A stretch of DNA of 64,000 nt, from assembly GCA_030765055.1 (NCBI GenBank), contig JAUKNK010000149.1:186001-250000 (forward strand), written 5' to 3'. The notes beneath the pieces are model-generated. The model saw nothing but the letters and a program-made list of their open reading frames with translations, searched no databases and had not been told where the DNA came from. Shown one piece after another: positions 38,156-50,736 of the stretch. A program made the translations under genes and the position numbers. Each line of letters opens with the position of its first letter. Positions within the stretch are counted from its first letter, which is position 1. The DNA is from Mantis religiosa (lineage: Eukaryota; Arthropoda; Insecta; Mantodea; Mantidae).

Positions 38156-39395
38156 CCTCAGAGCATATAATCCTGTCATGCACCGCCGAGACACCCGTTT
38201 ACTGGCCAGGACAACGGACACGCTCCCCTACTGCGGGATGGCAAGGAGCCCCAAAGTTCCCTGGCTGAGGCCCCCGAAGTTGTCCACCTACCGGAGGAGG
38301 AAGTAGCTTATCTCAGAGCAAATCATCCTGTCATGCACCGCCGAGAATCCCGCCTACTGGCCAGGACAACGGACACGCTCCCCTACTGCGGGACGGCAAC
38401 AATCCCCAAAGGTCCCTGGCTGACGGTCCCGAAGTTGTCCACCTACCGGAGTAGGAAGTAGCTTATCTCAGAGCATATCATCCTGTCATGCACCGCCGAG
38501 ACTCCCGCCTACTGGCCAGGACAACGGACACGCTCCCCTTCTGCGGGACGGAAAGGAGCGCTAAAGGTCCCTGGCTGAGGGCCCCGAAGTTGTCAACCTA
38601 CCGGAGGAGGAAGAAGTTTACCTCAGAGCATATCATTCTGCCATACACCGCCAAGACTTCCGCCTACTGACCAGGAAAACGGACATGCTGGCCATCTGCG
38701 GGACGGCAAGGAGCCCCAAAGGTCCTTGGCTGAGGGTCCCGAGGTTGTCCACCTACCGGAGGAGGAACTATTTTACCTCAGAGCATATCATCCTGCCATA
38801 CACCGCTGAGACTCCCGCCTACTGGCCAGGACAACGCACACGCTTCCCTACTGCGGGACGGCAACAAGCCCAAAATGTCCGTAGCTGAGGGTCCCGAAGT
38901 TGTCCACCTAACGGAGGAGGCAGTAGCTTACCTCAGAGCATATCACCCTGCCATACACCGCCGAGACTCCCGCCTACTGCCCAGGACCACGGACACGCTC
39001 CCCTACTGCGGGACGGAAAGGAGCCCTAAAGGTCCCTGGCTGAGGGCCCCGAAGTTGTCAACCTACCGGAGGAGGAATTAGTTCACCTCAGAGCATATCA
39101 TCCTGCCATACACATCCGAGACTCCCGCCTACTGGCCAGGACAACGGACACGCTCCCCTACTGCGGGACGGCAAGGAGCCCTAAAGGTCCCTGGCTGATG
39201 GTCCCGAAGTTGTCAACCTACCGGAGGAGGAAGTAGCTTACCTCAGAGCATATCATCCTGCCATATACCGCCGAGACTCCTGCCTGCTGGCCAGGACGAC
39301 GGACACGCTCCCCTACTGCGGGACGGCAAGGAGCCCCAAAGGTTCCTGGCTGACGGTCCCGAAGTTGTCCACCTACCGGAGGAGGAAGTAGTTTG

Positions 39396-42184
39396 CCTCA
39401 GAGCGTATCATCCTGCCATACACCGCCGAGACTCCAGCCTACTGGCCAGGACAACGGGCACGTTGCCCTTCTGCGGGACGGCAACAAGCCCAAAAGTTCC
39501 CTTGCTGAGGGTCCCAAAGTTGTCCACCTACCGGAGGAGGAAGTAGCTCACCTCAGAGCATATTATCCTGCCATACACCGCCGAGACTCCCTCCAACTGG
39601 ACAGGACAACGGACACGCTCCCCTACTGCGGGACGGCAACAAGCCCAAAAGGTCCCTGGCTGCGGGTCCCGAATTTGTCCAGCTACCGGAGGAGGAAATA
39701 GTTTACCTCAGAGCATATCATCCTGCCATACACCGCCGAGATTCCCGCCTACTGGTCAGGACAACGGACACGCTCCCCTACTGCGGGACGGCAACAAGCC
39801 CCAAAGGTCCCTGGCTGACGGTCCCGAAGTTGTCCAACTACCGGAGGAGGAAGTAGTTTACCTCAGAGCATATCATCCTGCCATACACCGCCGAGACTCC
39901 CGCCTACTGGCCAGGACAACGGACACGCTCCCCTACTGCGGGAAAGCAAGAAGCCCAAAGCGTCCTTGGCTGAGGGTCCCGAAGTTGTCCACCTACCGGA
40001 GGAGGAAGTATTTTACCTCAGAGCATATCATCCTGCCATACACCGCCGAGACTCCCGCCTACTGGCCAGGACAACGGATACGCTCCCCTACTGCGGGACG
40101 GCAAGGAGCCCCAAATGTCCCTGGCTGAGGGTCCCGAAGTTGTCCACCTACCGGAGGAGGAAGTAGTTTACCTCAGAGCATATCATCCTGCCATACACTG
40201 CTGAGACTCCCGCCTACTGGCGAGGACAACGGGCACGCTCCCCTACTGCGGGACGGCAAGGAGCCCCAAGGGTCCCTGGCTGAAGGTCGCGAAGTTGTCC
40301 ACCTACCGGAGGAGGAAGTAGCTTACCACAGAGCATATCATCCTGCCATACGCCGCCGAGACTCCCGCCTACTGGCCAGAACAACGGACACGCTCCCATA
40401 CTGCGGGACCGCAACAGGCCCAAAATGTCCCTGGCTGAGGGTCCCGAAGTTGTCCACCTACCGGAGGAGGAAGTAGTTTACCTCAGAGCATATCATCCTG
40501 CCATTCACCGCTGAGACTCCCGCCTACTGGCCAGGACAACGGACACGCTTCCCTACTGCGGGACTGCAAGGAGCCCCAAAGGTCCCTGGCTGAGGGCCCC
40601 GAAGTTGTCCACCTACCGGAGGAGGAAGTAGCTTATCTCAGAGCATATCATCCTGTCATGCACCGCCGAGAATCCCGCCTACTGGCCAGGACAACGGACA
40701 CGCTCCCCTACTGCGGGACGGCAACAAGCCCCAAAGGTCCCTGGCTGACGGTCCCGAAGTTGTCCACCTACCGGAGTAGGAAGTAGCTTATCTCAGAGCA
40801 TATCATCCTGTCATGCACCGCCGAGACTCCCGCCTACTGGCCAGGACAACGGACACGCTCCCCTACTGCGGGACGGAAAGGAGCGCTAAAGGTCCCTGGC
40901 TGAGGGCCCCGAAGTTGTCAACCTACCGGAGGAGGAAGAAGTTTACCTCAGAGCATATCATTCTGCCATACACCGCCAAGACTTCCGCCTACTGACCAGG
41001 AAAACGGACATGCTGGCCAACTGCGGGACGGCAAGGAGCCCCAAAGGTCCTTGGCTGAGGGTCCCGAAGTTGTCCACCTACCGGAGGAGGAAGTAGTTTA
41101 CCTCAGAGCATATCATCCTGCCATACACCGCTGAGACTCCCGCCTACTGGCCAGGACAACGCACACGCTTCCCTACTGCGGGACGGCAACAAGCCCAAAA
41201 TGTCCGTAGCTGAGGGTCCCGAAGTTGTCCACCTAACGGAGGAGGCAGTAGCTTACCTCAGAGCATATCACCCTGCCATACACCGCCGAGACTCCCGCCT
41301 ACTGCCCAGGACCACGGACACGCTCCCCTACTGCGGGACGGAAAGGAGCCCTAAAGGTCCCTGGCTGAGGGCCCCGAAGTTGTCAACCTACCGGAGGAGG
41401 AATTAGTTCACCTCAGAGCATATCATCCTGCCATACACATCCGAGACTCCCGCCTACTGGCCAGGACAACGGACACGCTCCCCTACTGCGGGACGGCAAG
41501 GAGCCCTAAAGGTTCCTGGCTGATGGTCCCGAAGTTGTCAACCTACCGGAGGAGGAAGTAGCTTACCTCAGAGCATATCATCCTGCCATATACCGCCGAG
41601 ACTCCTGCCTGCTGGCCAGGACAACGGACACGCTCCCCTACTGCGGGACGGCAAGGAGCCCCAACGGTTCCTGGCTGACGGTCCCGAAGTTGTCCACCTA
41701 CCGGAGGAGGAAGTAGTTTACCTCAGAACATATCATCCTGCCATACACGCCGAGACTCCAGCCTACTGGCCAGGACAACGGGCACGTTGCCCTTCTGCGG
41801 GACGGCAACAAGCCCAAAAGGTCCCTTGCTGAGGGTCCCGAAGTTGTCCACCTACCGGAGGAGGAAGTAGCTCACCTCAGAGCATATTATCCTGCCATAC
41901 AACGCCGAGACTCCCTCCAACTGGACAGGACAACGGACACGCTCCCCTACTGCGGGACGGCAACAAGCCCAAAAGGTCCCTGGCTGAGGGTCCCGAATTT
42001 GTCCACCTACCGGAGGAGGAAATAGTTTACCTCAGAGCATATCATCCTGCCATACACCGCCGAGATTCCCGCCTACTGGTCAGGACAACGGACACGCTCC
42101 CCTACTGCGGGACGGCAACAAGCCCCAAAGGTCCCTGGCTGACGGTCCCGAAGTTGTCCAACTACCGGAGGGGGAAGTAGTTTA
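39396..42184 (+). repeat. 18-monomer HOR, copy E1 (2,789 bp)
   Basis: Repeated at +2,789 bp. Diagnostic shared bases are AAAAGTTCCCTTGC with GTCCCAAAG (39494 and 42283) and CTGCGGGTCCCGAATTTGTC (39660 and 42449). The one-base shortfall from 18 x 155 comes from CATACACGCCGAG near 41745. This block contains no 166-bp or 152-bp variant. Confidence 0.82.
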
Positions 42185-45128
42185 CCTCAGAGCATATCAT
42201 CCTGCCATACACCGCCGAGACTCCAGCCTACTGGCCAGGACAACGGGCACGTTGCCCTTCTGCGGGACGGCAACAAGCCCAAAAGTTCCCTTGCTGAGGG
42301 TCCCAAAGTTGTCCACCTACCGGAGGAGGAAGTAGCTCACCTCAGAGCATATTATCCTGCCATACACCGCCGAGACTCCCTCCAACTGGACAGGACAACG
42401 GACACGCTCCCCTACTGCGGGACGGCAACAAGCCCAAAAGGTCCCTGGCTGCGGGTCCCGAATTTGTCCAGCTACCGGAGGAGGAAATAGTTTACCTCAG
42501 AGCATATCATCCTGCCATACACCGCCGAGATTCCCGCCTACTGGTCAGGACAACGGACACGCTCCCCTACTGCGGGACGGCAACAAGCCCCAAAGGTCCC
42601 TGGCTGACGGTCCCGAAGTTGTCCAACTACCGGAGGAGGAAGTAGTTTACCTCAGAGCATATCATCCTGCCATACACCGCCGAGACTCCCGCCTACTGGC
42701 CAGGACAACGGACACGCTCCCCTACTGCGGGAAAGCAAGAAGCCCAAAGCGTCCTTGGCTGAGGGTCCCGAAGTTGTCCACCTACCGGAGGAGGAAGTAT
42801 TTTACCTCAGAGCATATCATCCTGCCATACACCGCCGAGACTCCCGCCTACTGGCCAGGACAACGGATACGCTCCCCTACTGCGGGACGGCAAGGAGCCC
42901 CAAATGTCCCTGGCTGAGGGTCCCGAAGTTGTCCACCTACCGGAGGAGGAAGTAGTTTACCTCAGAGCATATCATCCTGCCATACACTGCTGAGACTCCC
43001 GCCTACTGGCGAGGACAACGGGCACGCTCCCCTACTGCGGGACGGCAAGGAGCCCCAAGGGTCCCTGGCTGAAGGTCGCGAAGTTGTCCACCTACCGGAG
43101 GAGGAAGTAGCTTACCACAGAGCATATCATCCTGCCATACACCGCCGAGACTCCCGCCTACTGGCCAGAACAACGGACACGCTCCCATACTGCGGGACCG
43201 CAACAGGCCCAAAATGTCCCTGGCTGAGGGTCCCGAAGTTGTCCACCTACCGGACGAGGAAGTAGTTTACCTCAGAGCATATAATCCTGCCATTCACCGC
43301 TGAGACTCCCGCCTACTGGCCAGGACAACGGACACGCTTCCCTACTGCGGGACTGCAAGGAGCCCCAAAGGTCCCTGGCTGAGGGCCCCGAAGTTGTCCA
43401 CCTACCGGAGGAGGAAGTAGCTTATCTCAGAGCATATCATCCTGTCATGCACCGCCGAGAATCCCGCCTACTGGCCAGGACAACGGACACGCTCCCCTAC
43501 TGCGGGACGGCAACAAGCCCCAAAGGTCCCTGGCTGACGGTCCCGAAGTTGTCCACCTACCGGAGTAGGAAGTAGCTTATCTCAGAGCATATCATCCTGT
43601 CATGCACCGCCGAGACTCCCGCCTACTGGCCAGGACAACGGACACGCTCCCCTACTGCGGGACGGAAAGGAGCGCTAAAGGTCCCTGGCTGAGGGCCCCG
43701 AAGTTGTCAACCTACCGGAGGAGGAAGAAGTTTACCTCAGAGCATATCATTCTGCCATACACCGCCAAGACTTCCGCCTACTGACCAGGAAAACGGACAT
43801 GCTGGCCAACTGCGGGACGGCAAGGAGCCCCAAAGGTCCTTGGCTGAGGGTCCCGAAGTTGTCCACCTACCGGAGGAGGAAGTAGTTTACCTCAGAGCAT
43901 ATCATCCTGCCATACACCGCTGAGACTCCCGCCTACTGGCCAGGACAACGCACACGCTTCCCTACTGCGGGACGGCAACAAGCCCAAAATGTCCGTAGCT
44001 GAGGGTCCCGAAGTTGTCCACCTAACGGAGGAGGCAGTAGCTTACCTCAGAGCATATCACCCTGCCATACACCGCCGAGACTCCCGCCTACTGCCCAGGA
44101 CCACGGACACGCTCCCCTACTGCGGGACGGCAAGGAGCCCTAAAGGTCCCTGGCTGATGGTCCCGAAGTTGTCAACATAACGGAGGAGGAAGTAGCTTAC
44201 CTCAGAGCATATCATCCTGCCATATACCGCCGAGACTCCTGCCTGCTGGCCAGGAAAACGGACACGCTCCCCTACTGCGGGACGGCAAGGAGCCCTAAAG
44301 GTCCCTGGCTGATGGTCCCGAAGTTGTCAACATAACGGAGGAGGAATTAGTTCACCTCAGAGCATATCATCCTGCCATACACATCCGAGACTCCCGCCTA
44401 CTGGCCAGGACAACGGACACGCTCCCCTACTGCGGGACGGCAAGGAGCCCTAAAGGTTCCTGGCTGATGGTCCCGAAGTTGTCAACCTACCGGAGGAGGA
44501 AGTAGCTTACCTCAGAGCATATCATCCTGCCATATACCGCCGAGACTCCTGCCTGCTGGCCAGGACAACGGACACGCTCCCCTACTGCGGGACGGCAAGG
44601 AGCCCCAACGGTTCCTGGCTGACGGTCCCGAAGTTGTCCACCTACCGGAGGAGGAAGTAGTTTACCTCAGAACATATCATCCTGCCATACACGCCGAGAC
44701 TCCAGCCTACTGGCCAGGACAACGGGCACGTTGCCCTTCTGCGGGACGGCAACAAGCCCAAAAGGTCCCTTGCTGAGGGTCCCGAAGTTGTCCACCTACC
44801 GGAGGAGGAAGTAGCTCACCTCAGAGCATATTATCCTGCCATACACCGCCGAGACTCCCTCCAACTGGACAGGACAACGGACACGCTCCCCTACTGCGGG
44901 ACGGCAACAAGCCCAAAAGGTCCCTGGCTGAGGGTCCCGAATTTGTCCACCTACCGGAGGAGGAAATAGTTTACCTCAGAGCATATCATCCTGCCATACA
45001 CCGCCGAGATTCCCGCCTACTGGTCAGGACAACGGACACGCTCCCCTACTGCGGGACGGCAACAAGCCCCAAAGGTCCCTGGCTGACGGTCCCGAAGTTG
45101 TCCAACTACCGGAGGGGGAAGTAGTTTA
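42185..45128 (+). repeat. 19-monomer HOR, copy E2 (2,944 bp)
   Basis: Follows E1 at +2,789 until about 44119. It then inserts one net monomer around 44120-44340 (two CATAACGGAGG junctions in succession) and continues as E1 at +2,944. GGAGGGGGAAG appears at the end of both copies (42170 and 45114). CATACACGCCGAG recurs near 44690. Like E1, it lacks the 166-bp variant. Confidence 0.78.
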
Positions 45129-46058
45129 CCTCAGAGCATATCATCCTGCCATACACCGCCGAGACTCCCGCCTACTGGCCAGGACAACGGACACGCTCCC
45201 CTACTGCGGGAAAGCAAGAAGCCCAAAGCGTCCTTGGCTGAGGGTCCCGAAGTTGTCCACCTACCGGAGGAGGAAATATTTTACCTCAGAGCATATCATC
45301 CTGCCATACACCGCCGAGACTCCCGCCTACTGGCCAGGACAACGGACACGCTCCCCTACTGCGGGACGGCAAGGAGCCCCAAATGTCCCTGGCTGAGGGT
45401 CCCGAAGTTGTCCACCTACCGGAGGAGGAAGAAGTTTACCTCAGAGCATATCATCCTGCCATACACTGCTGAGACTCCCGCCTACTGGCGAGGACAACGG
45501 ACACGCTCCCCTACTGCGGGACGGCAAGGAGCCCCTTATGTAACTGGCTGAGGATCCAGAAGTTGTCCACCTACCGGAGGAGGAAGTAGTTTACCTCAGA
45601 GCATATCATCCTGCCATACACTGCTGAGACTCCCGCCTACTTGTGAGGACAACGGGCACGCTCCCCTACTGCGGGACGGCAAGGAGCCCCAAGGGTCCCT
45701 GGCTGAAGGTCGCGAAGTTGTCCACCTACCGGAGGAGGAAGTAGCTTACCACAGAGCATATCATCCTGCCATACACCGCCGAGACTCCCGCCTACTGGCC
45801 AGAACAACGGACACGCTCCCATACTGCGGGACCGCAACAGGCCCAAAATGTCCCTGGCTGAGGGTCCCGAAGTTGTCCACCTACCGGACGAGGAAGTAGT
45901 TTACCTCAGAGCATATCATCCTGCCATTCACCGCTGAGACTCCCGCCTACTGGCCAGGACAACGGACACGCTTCCCTACTGCGGGACTGCAAGGAGCCCT
46001 AAAGGTCCCTGGCTGAGGGTCCCGAAGTTGTCCACCTACCGGAGGAGGAAGTAGTTTA
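45129..46058 (+). repeat. Six-monomer partial third copy with a monomer duplication
   Basis: The start follows 42650 onward at +2,479. The monomer with CACTGCTGAGACTCC, single at the equivalent places elsewhere, occurs twice in a row here (45439-45593 and 45594-45748). The first of the pair carries a private cluster, CCCCTTATGTAACTGG and GGATCCAGAAG. The second has CTACTTGTGAGG instead of CTACTGGCGAGG. Confidence 0.75.
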
Positions 46059-46213
46059 CCTCAGAGTATATCATCCTGCCATACACCGCCGAGACTCCCG
46101 CCTACTGGCCAGGACAACGGACACGCTCCCCTACTGCGGGATGGCAACAAGCCCAAAAGGTCCCTGGCTGAGGGTCCCGAAGTTGTCCACCTACCGGAGG
46201 AGGAAGTAGCTTA

Positions 46214-46379
46214 CCTCAGAGCATATCATCCTGCCATACACCGCCGAGACTCCCGCCTACTGGCCAGGACAACAAACACGCTCCCCTACTGCGGGACGGC
46301 CACGAGTCTGACGGTCACGAAGTAGTCGAGCAGAGCAGCGGAGACCGGCAACCGACCTACCGGAAAAGGAAGTAGTTAA
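46214..46379 (+). repeat. 166-bp variant monomer 17
   Basis: Most altered copy: ACAACAAACACG, GGCCACGAGTC and GAAGTAGTCGAGCAG replace the usual bases. Confidence 0.92.
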
Positions 46380-47154
46380 CCTCAGAGCATATAATCCTGT
46401 CATGCACCGCCGAGACACCCGCTTACTGGCCAGGACAACGGACACGCTCCCCTACTGCGGGATGGCAAGGAGCCCCAAAGGTCCCTGGCTGAGGGCCCCG
46501 AAGTTGTCCACCTACCGGAGGAGGAAGTAGCTTATCTCAGAGCATATCATCCTGTCATGCACCGCCGAGAATCCCGCCTACTGGCCAGGACAACGGACAC
46601 GCTCCCCTACTGCGGGACGGCAACAAGCCCCAAAGGTCCCTGGCTGACGGTCCCGAAGTTGTCCACCTACCGGAGTAGGAAGTAGCTTATCTCAGAGCAT
46701 ATCATCCTGTCATGCACCGCCGAGACTCCCGCCTACTGGCCAGGACAACGGACACGCTCCCCTACTGCGGGACGGAAAGGAGCGCTAAAAGTCCCTGGCT
46801 GAGGGCCCGGAAGCTGTCAACCTACCGGAGGAGGAAGAAGTTTACCTCAGAGCATATCATTCTGCCATACACCGCCAAGACTTCCGCCTACTGACCAGGA
46901 AAACGGACATGCTGCCCAACTGCGGGACGGCAAGGAGCCCCAAAGGTCCTTGGCTGAGGGTCCCGAAGTTGTCCACCTACCGGAGGAGGAAGAAGTTTAC
47001 CTCAGAGCATATCATACTGCCATACACCGCCGAGACTCCCGCCTACTGGCCAGGACAACGGACACGCTCCCCTACTGCGGGACGGCAACAAGCCCATGAG
47101 GTCCCTGGCTGAGGGTCCCGAAGTTGTCCACCTAACGGAGGAGGCAGTAGATTA

Positions 47155-47306
47155 CCTCAGAGCATATCCTGCCATACACCGCCGAGACTCCCGCCTACTG
47201 GCCAGGACAATTGATACGCTCCCCTACTGTTGGACGGCAACAAGCCCATGAGGTCCCTGGCTGAGGGTCCCGAAGTTGTCCACCTAACGTAGGAGGCAGT
47301 AGCTTA
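47155..47306 (+). repeat. 152-bp deletion monomer 6
   Basis: F1 copy, ending with CTAACGTAGGAGGCAG instead of CTAACGGAGGAGGCAG. Lies 941 bp after the start of the 166-bp variant at 46214. Confidence 0.92.
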
Positions 47307-47771
47307 CCTCAGAGCATATCATCCTGCCATACACCGCCGAGACTCCCGCCTACTGGCCAGCACAACGGACACGCTCCCCTACTGTTGGACGGCAACAAGC
47401 CCAAAAGGTCCGTGGCTGAGGGACCCGAAGTTGTCCACCTACCGGAGGAGGAAGTAGTTTACCTTGGAGCATATCATCCTGCCATTCACCGCTGAGACTC
47501 CCGCCTACTGGCCAGGACAACGGACACGCTTCCCTACTGCGGGACTGCAAGGAGCCCTAAAGGTCCCTGGCTGAGGGTCCCGAAGTTGTCCACCTACCGG
47601 AGGAGGAAGTAGTTTACCTCATAGTATATCATCCTGCCATACCCCGCCGAGACTCCCGCCTACTGGCAAGGACAACGGACACGCTCCCCTACTGCGGGAT
47701 GGCAACAAGCCCAAAAGGGCCCTGGCTGAGGGTCCCCAAGTTGTCCACCTACCGGAGGAGGATGTAGCTTA

Positions 47772-47937
47772 CCTCAGAGCATATCATCCTGCCATACACC
47801 GCCAAGACTCCCGCCTACTGGCCAGGACAACGGACACGCTCCCCTACTGCGGGACGGCAACGAGTCTGACGGTCACGAAGTTGTCCAGCAGAGCAGCGGA
47901 GACCGGCAACCGACCTACCGGAAAAGGAAGTAGTTAA
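47772..47937 (+). repeat. 166-bp variant monomer 18
   Basis: Has CACCGCCAAGACTCC in the first third. The preceding monomer ends GAGGATGTAGC. The companion that follows carries the one-base deletion near 48000. Confidence 0.93.
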
Positions 47938-50570
47938 CCTCAGAGCATATAATCCTGTCATGCACCGCCGAGACACCCGCTTACTGGCCAGGACAACGGA
48001 ACGCTCCCCTACTGCGGGATGGCAAGGAGCCCCAAAGGTCCCTGGCTGAGGGCCCCGAAGTTGTCCACCTACCGGAGGAGGAAGTAGCTTATCTCAGAGC
48101 ATATCATCCTGTCATGCACCGCCGAGAATCCCGCCTACTGGCCAGGACAACGGACACGCTCCCCTACTGCGGGACGGCAACAAGCCCCAAAGGTCCCTGG
48201 CTGACGGTCCCGAAGTTGTCCACCTACCGGAGTAGGAAGTAGCTTATCTCAGAGCGTATCATCCTGTCATGCACCGCCGAGACTCCCGCCTACTGGCCAG
48301 GACAACGGACACGCTCCCCTACTGCGGGACGGAAAGGAGCGCTAAAGGTCCCTGGCTGGGGGCCCCGAAGTTGTCAACCTACCGGAGGAGGAAGAAGTTT
48401 ACCTCAGAGCATATCATTCTGCCATACACCGCCAAGACTTCCGCCTACTGACCAGGAAAACGGACATGCTGGCCAACTGCGGGACGGCAAGGAGCCCCAA
48501 AGGTCCTTGGCTGAGGGTCCCGAAGTTGTCCACCTACCGGAGGAGGAAGTAGTTTACCTCAGAGCATATCATCCTGCCATACACCGCTGAGACTCCCGCC
48601 TACTGGCCAGGACAACGCACACGCTTCCCTACTGCGGGACGGCAACAAGCCCAAAATGTCCGTAGCTGAGGGTCCCGAAGTTGTCCACCTAACGGAGGAG
48701 GCAGTAGCTTACCTCAGAGCATATCACCCTGCCATACACCGCCGAGACTCCCGCCTACTGCCCAGGACCACGGACACGCTCCCCTACTGCGGGACGGAAA
48801 GGAGCCCTAAAGGTCCCTGGCTGAGGGCCCCGAAGTTGTCAACCTACCGGAGGAGGAATTAGTTCACCTCAGAGCATATCATCCTGCCATACACATCCGA
48901 GACTCCCGCCTACTGGCCAGGACAACGGACACGCTCCCCTACTGCGGGACGGCAAGGAGCCCTAAAGGTTCCTGGCTGATGGTCCCGAAGTTGTCAACCT
49001 ACCGGAGGAGGAAGTAGCTTACCTCAGAGCATATCATCCTGCCATATACCGCCGAGACTCCTGCCTGCTGGCCAGGACAACGGACACGCTCCCCTACTGC
49101 GGGACGGCAAGGAGCCCCAACGGTTCCTGGCTGACGGTCCCGAAGTTGTCCACCTACCGGAGGAGGAAGTAGTTTACCTCAGAGCATATCATCCTGCCAT
49201 ACACCGCCGAGACTCCAGCCTACTGGCCAGGACAACGGGCACGTTGCCCTTCTGCGGGACGGCAACAAGCCCAAAAGGTCCCTTGCTGAGGGTCCCGAAG
49301 TTGTCCACCTACCGGAGGAGGAAGTAGCTCACCTCAGAGCATATTATCCTGCCATACACCGCCGAGACTCCCTCCAACTGGACAGGACAACGGACACGCT
49401 CCCCTACTGCGGGACGGCAACAAGCCCAAAAGGTCCCTGGCTGAGGGTCCCGAATTTGTCCACCTACCGGAGGAGGAAATAGTTTACCTCAGAGCATATC
49501 ATCCTGCCATACACCGCCGAGATTCCCGCCTACTGGTCAGGACAACGGACACGCTCCCCTACTGCGGGACGGCAACATGCCCCAAAGGTCCCTGGCTGAC
49601 GGTCCCGAAGTTGTCCAACTACCGGAGGAGGAAGTAGTTTACCTCAGAGCATATCATCCTGCCATACACCGCCGAGACTCCCGCCTACTGGCCAGGACAA
49701 CGGACACGCCCCCTACTGCGGGAAAGCAAGAAGCCCAAAGCGTCCTTGGCTGAGGGTCCCGAAGTTGTCCACCTACCGGAGGAGGAAGTATTTTACCTCA
49801 GAGCATATCATCCTGCCATACACCGCCGAGAATCCCGCCTACTGGCCAGGACAATTGATACGCTCCCCTACTGTTGGACGGCAACAAGCCCATGAGGTCC
49901 CTGGCTGAGGGTCCCGAAGTTGTCCACCTAACGTAGGAGGCAGTAGCTTACCTCAGAGCATATCATCCTGCCATACACCGCCGAGACTCCCGCCTACTGG
50001 CCAGCACAACGGACACGCTCCCCTACTGTTGTACGGCAACAAGCCCAAAAGGTCCGTGGCTGAGGGACCCGAAGTTGTCCACCTACCGGAGGAGGAAGTA
50101 GTTTACCTTGGAGCATATCATCCTGCCATACACCGCCGAGACTCCCGCCTACTGGCCAGGACAACGGACACGCTCCCATACTGCGGGACCGCAACAAGCC
50201 CAAAATGTCCCTGGCTGAGGGTCCCGAAGTTGTCCACCTACCGGAGGAGGAAGTAGTTTACCTCAGAGCATATCATCCTGCCATACACCGCCGAGACTCC
50301 CGCCTACTGGCCAGGACAACGGACACGCTTCCCTACTGCGGAACTGCAAGGAGCCCTAAAGGTCCCTGGCTGAGGGTCCCGAAGTTGTCCACCTACCGGA
50401 GGAGGATGTAGTTTACCTCAGAGTATATCATCCTGCCATACACCGCCGAGACTCCCGCCTACTGGCCAGGACAACGGACACGCTCCCCTACTGCGGGATG
50501 GCAACAAGCCCAAAAGGTCCCTGGCTGAGGGTCCCGAAGTTGTCCACCTACCGGAGGAGGAAGTAGCTTA

Positions 50571-50736
50571 CCTCAGAGCATATCATCCTGTCATACACCG
50601 CCGAGACTCCCGCCTACTGGCCAGGACAACGGACACGCTCCCCTACTGCGGGACGGCAACGAGTCTGACGGTCACGAAGTTGTCCAGCAGAGCAGCGGAG
50701 ACCGGCAAGCGACCTACCGGAAAAGGAAGTAGTTAA
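50571..50736 (+). repeat. 166-bp variant monomer 19
   Basis: Insertion ends GGCAAGCGACC instead of GGCAACCGACC. The companion has CCGCCAAGACACCC. Confidence 0.93.

Larger units (their letters stand above)
35293..39395 (+). repeat. Mosaic satellite segment between HOR families
   Basis: No single shift explains this stretch. By landmark variants, about 35293-36545 follows 4020-5430 (shifts 31,272 then 31,117). About 36550-37250 follows 5590-6290 (30,962). About 37260-38230 follows 8770-9750 (28,482/28,483). About 38280-39395 follows 6530-7650 (31,749). The pieces are joined in monomer register, so the segment reads as a patchwork of exchanges among parts of the 14-kb unit. One 167-bp variant lies at 37989. 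Confidence 0.7.
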
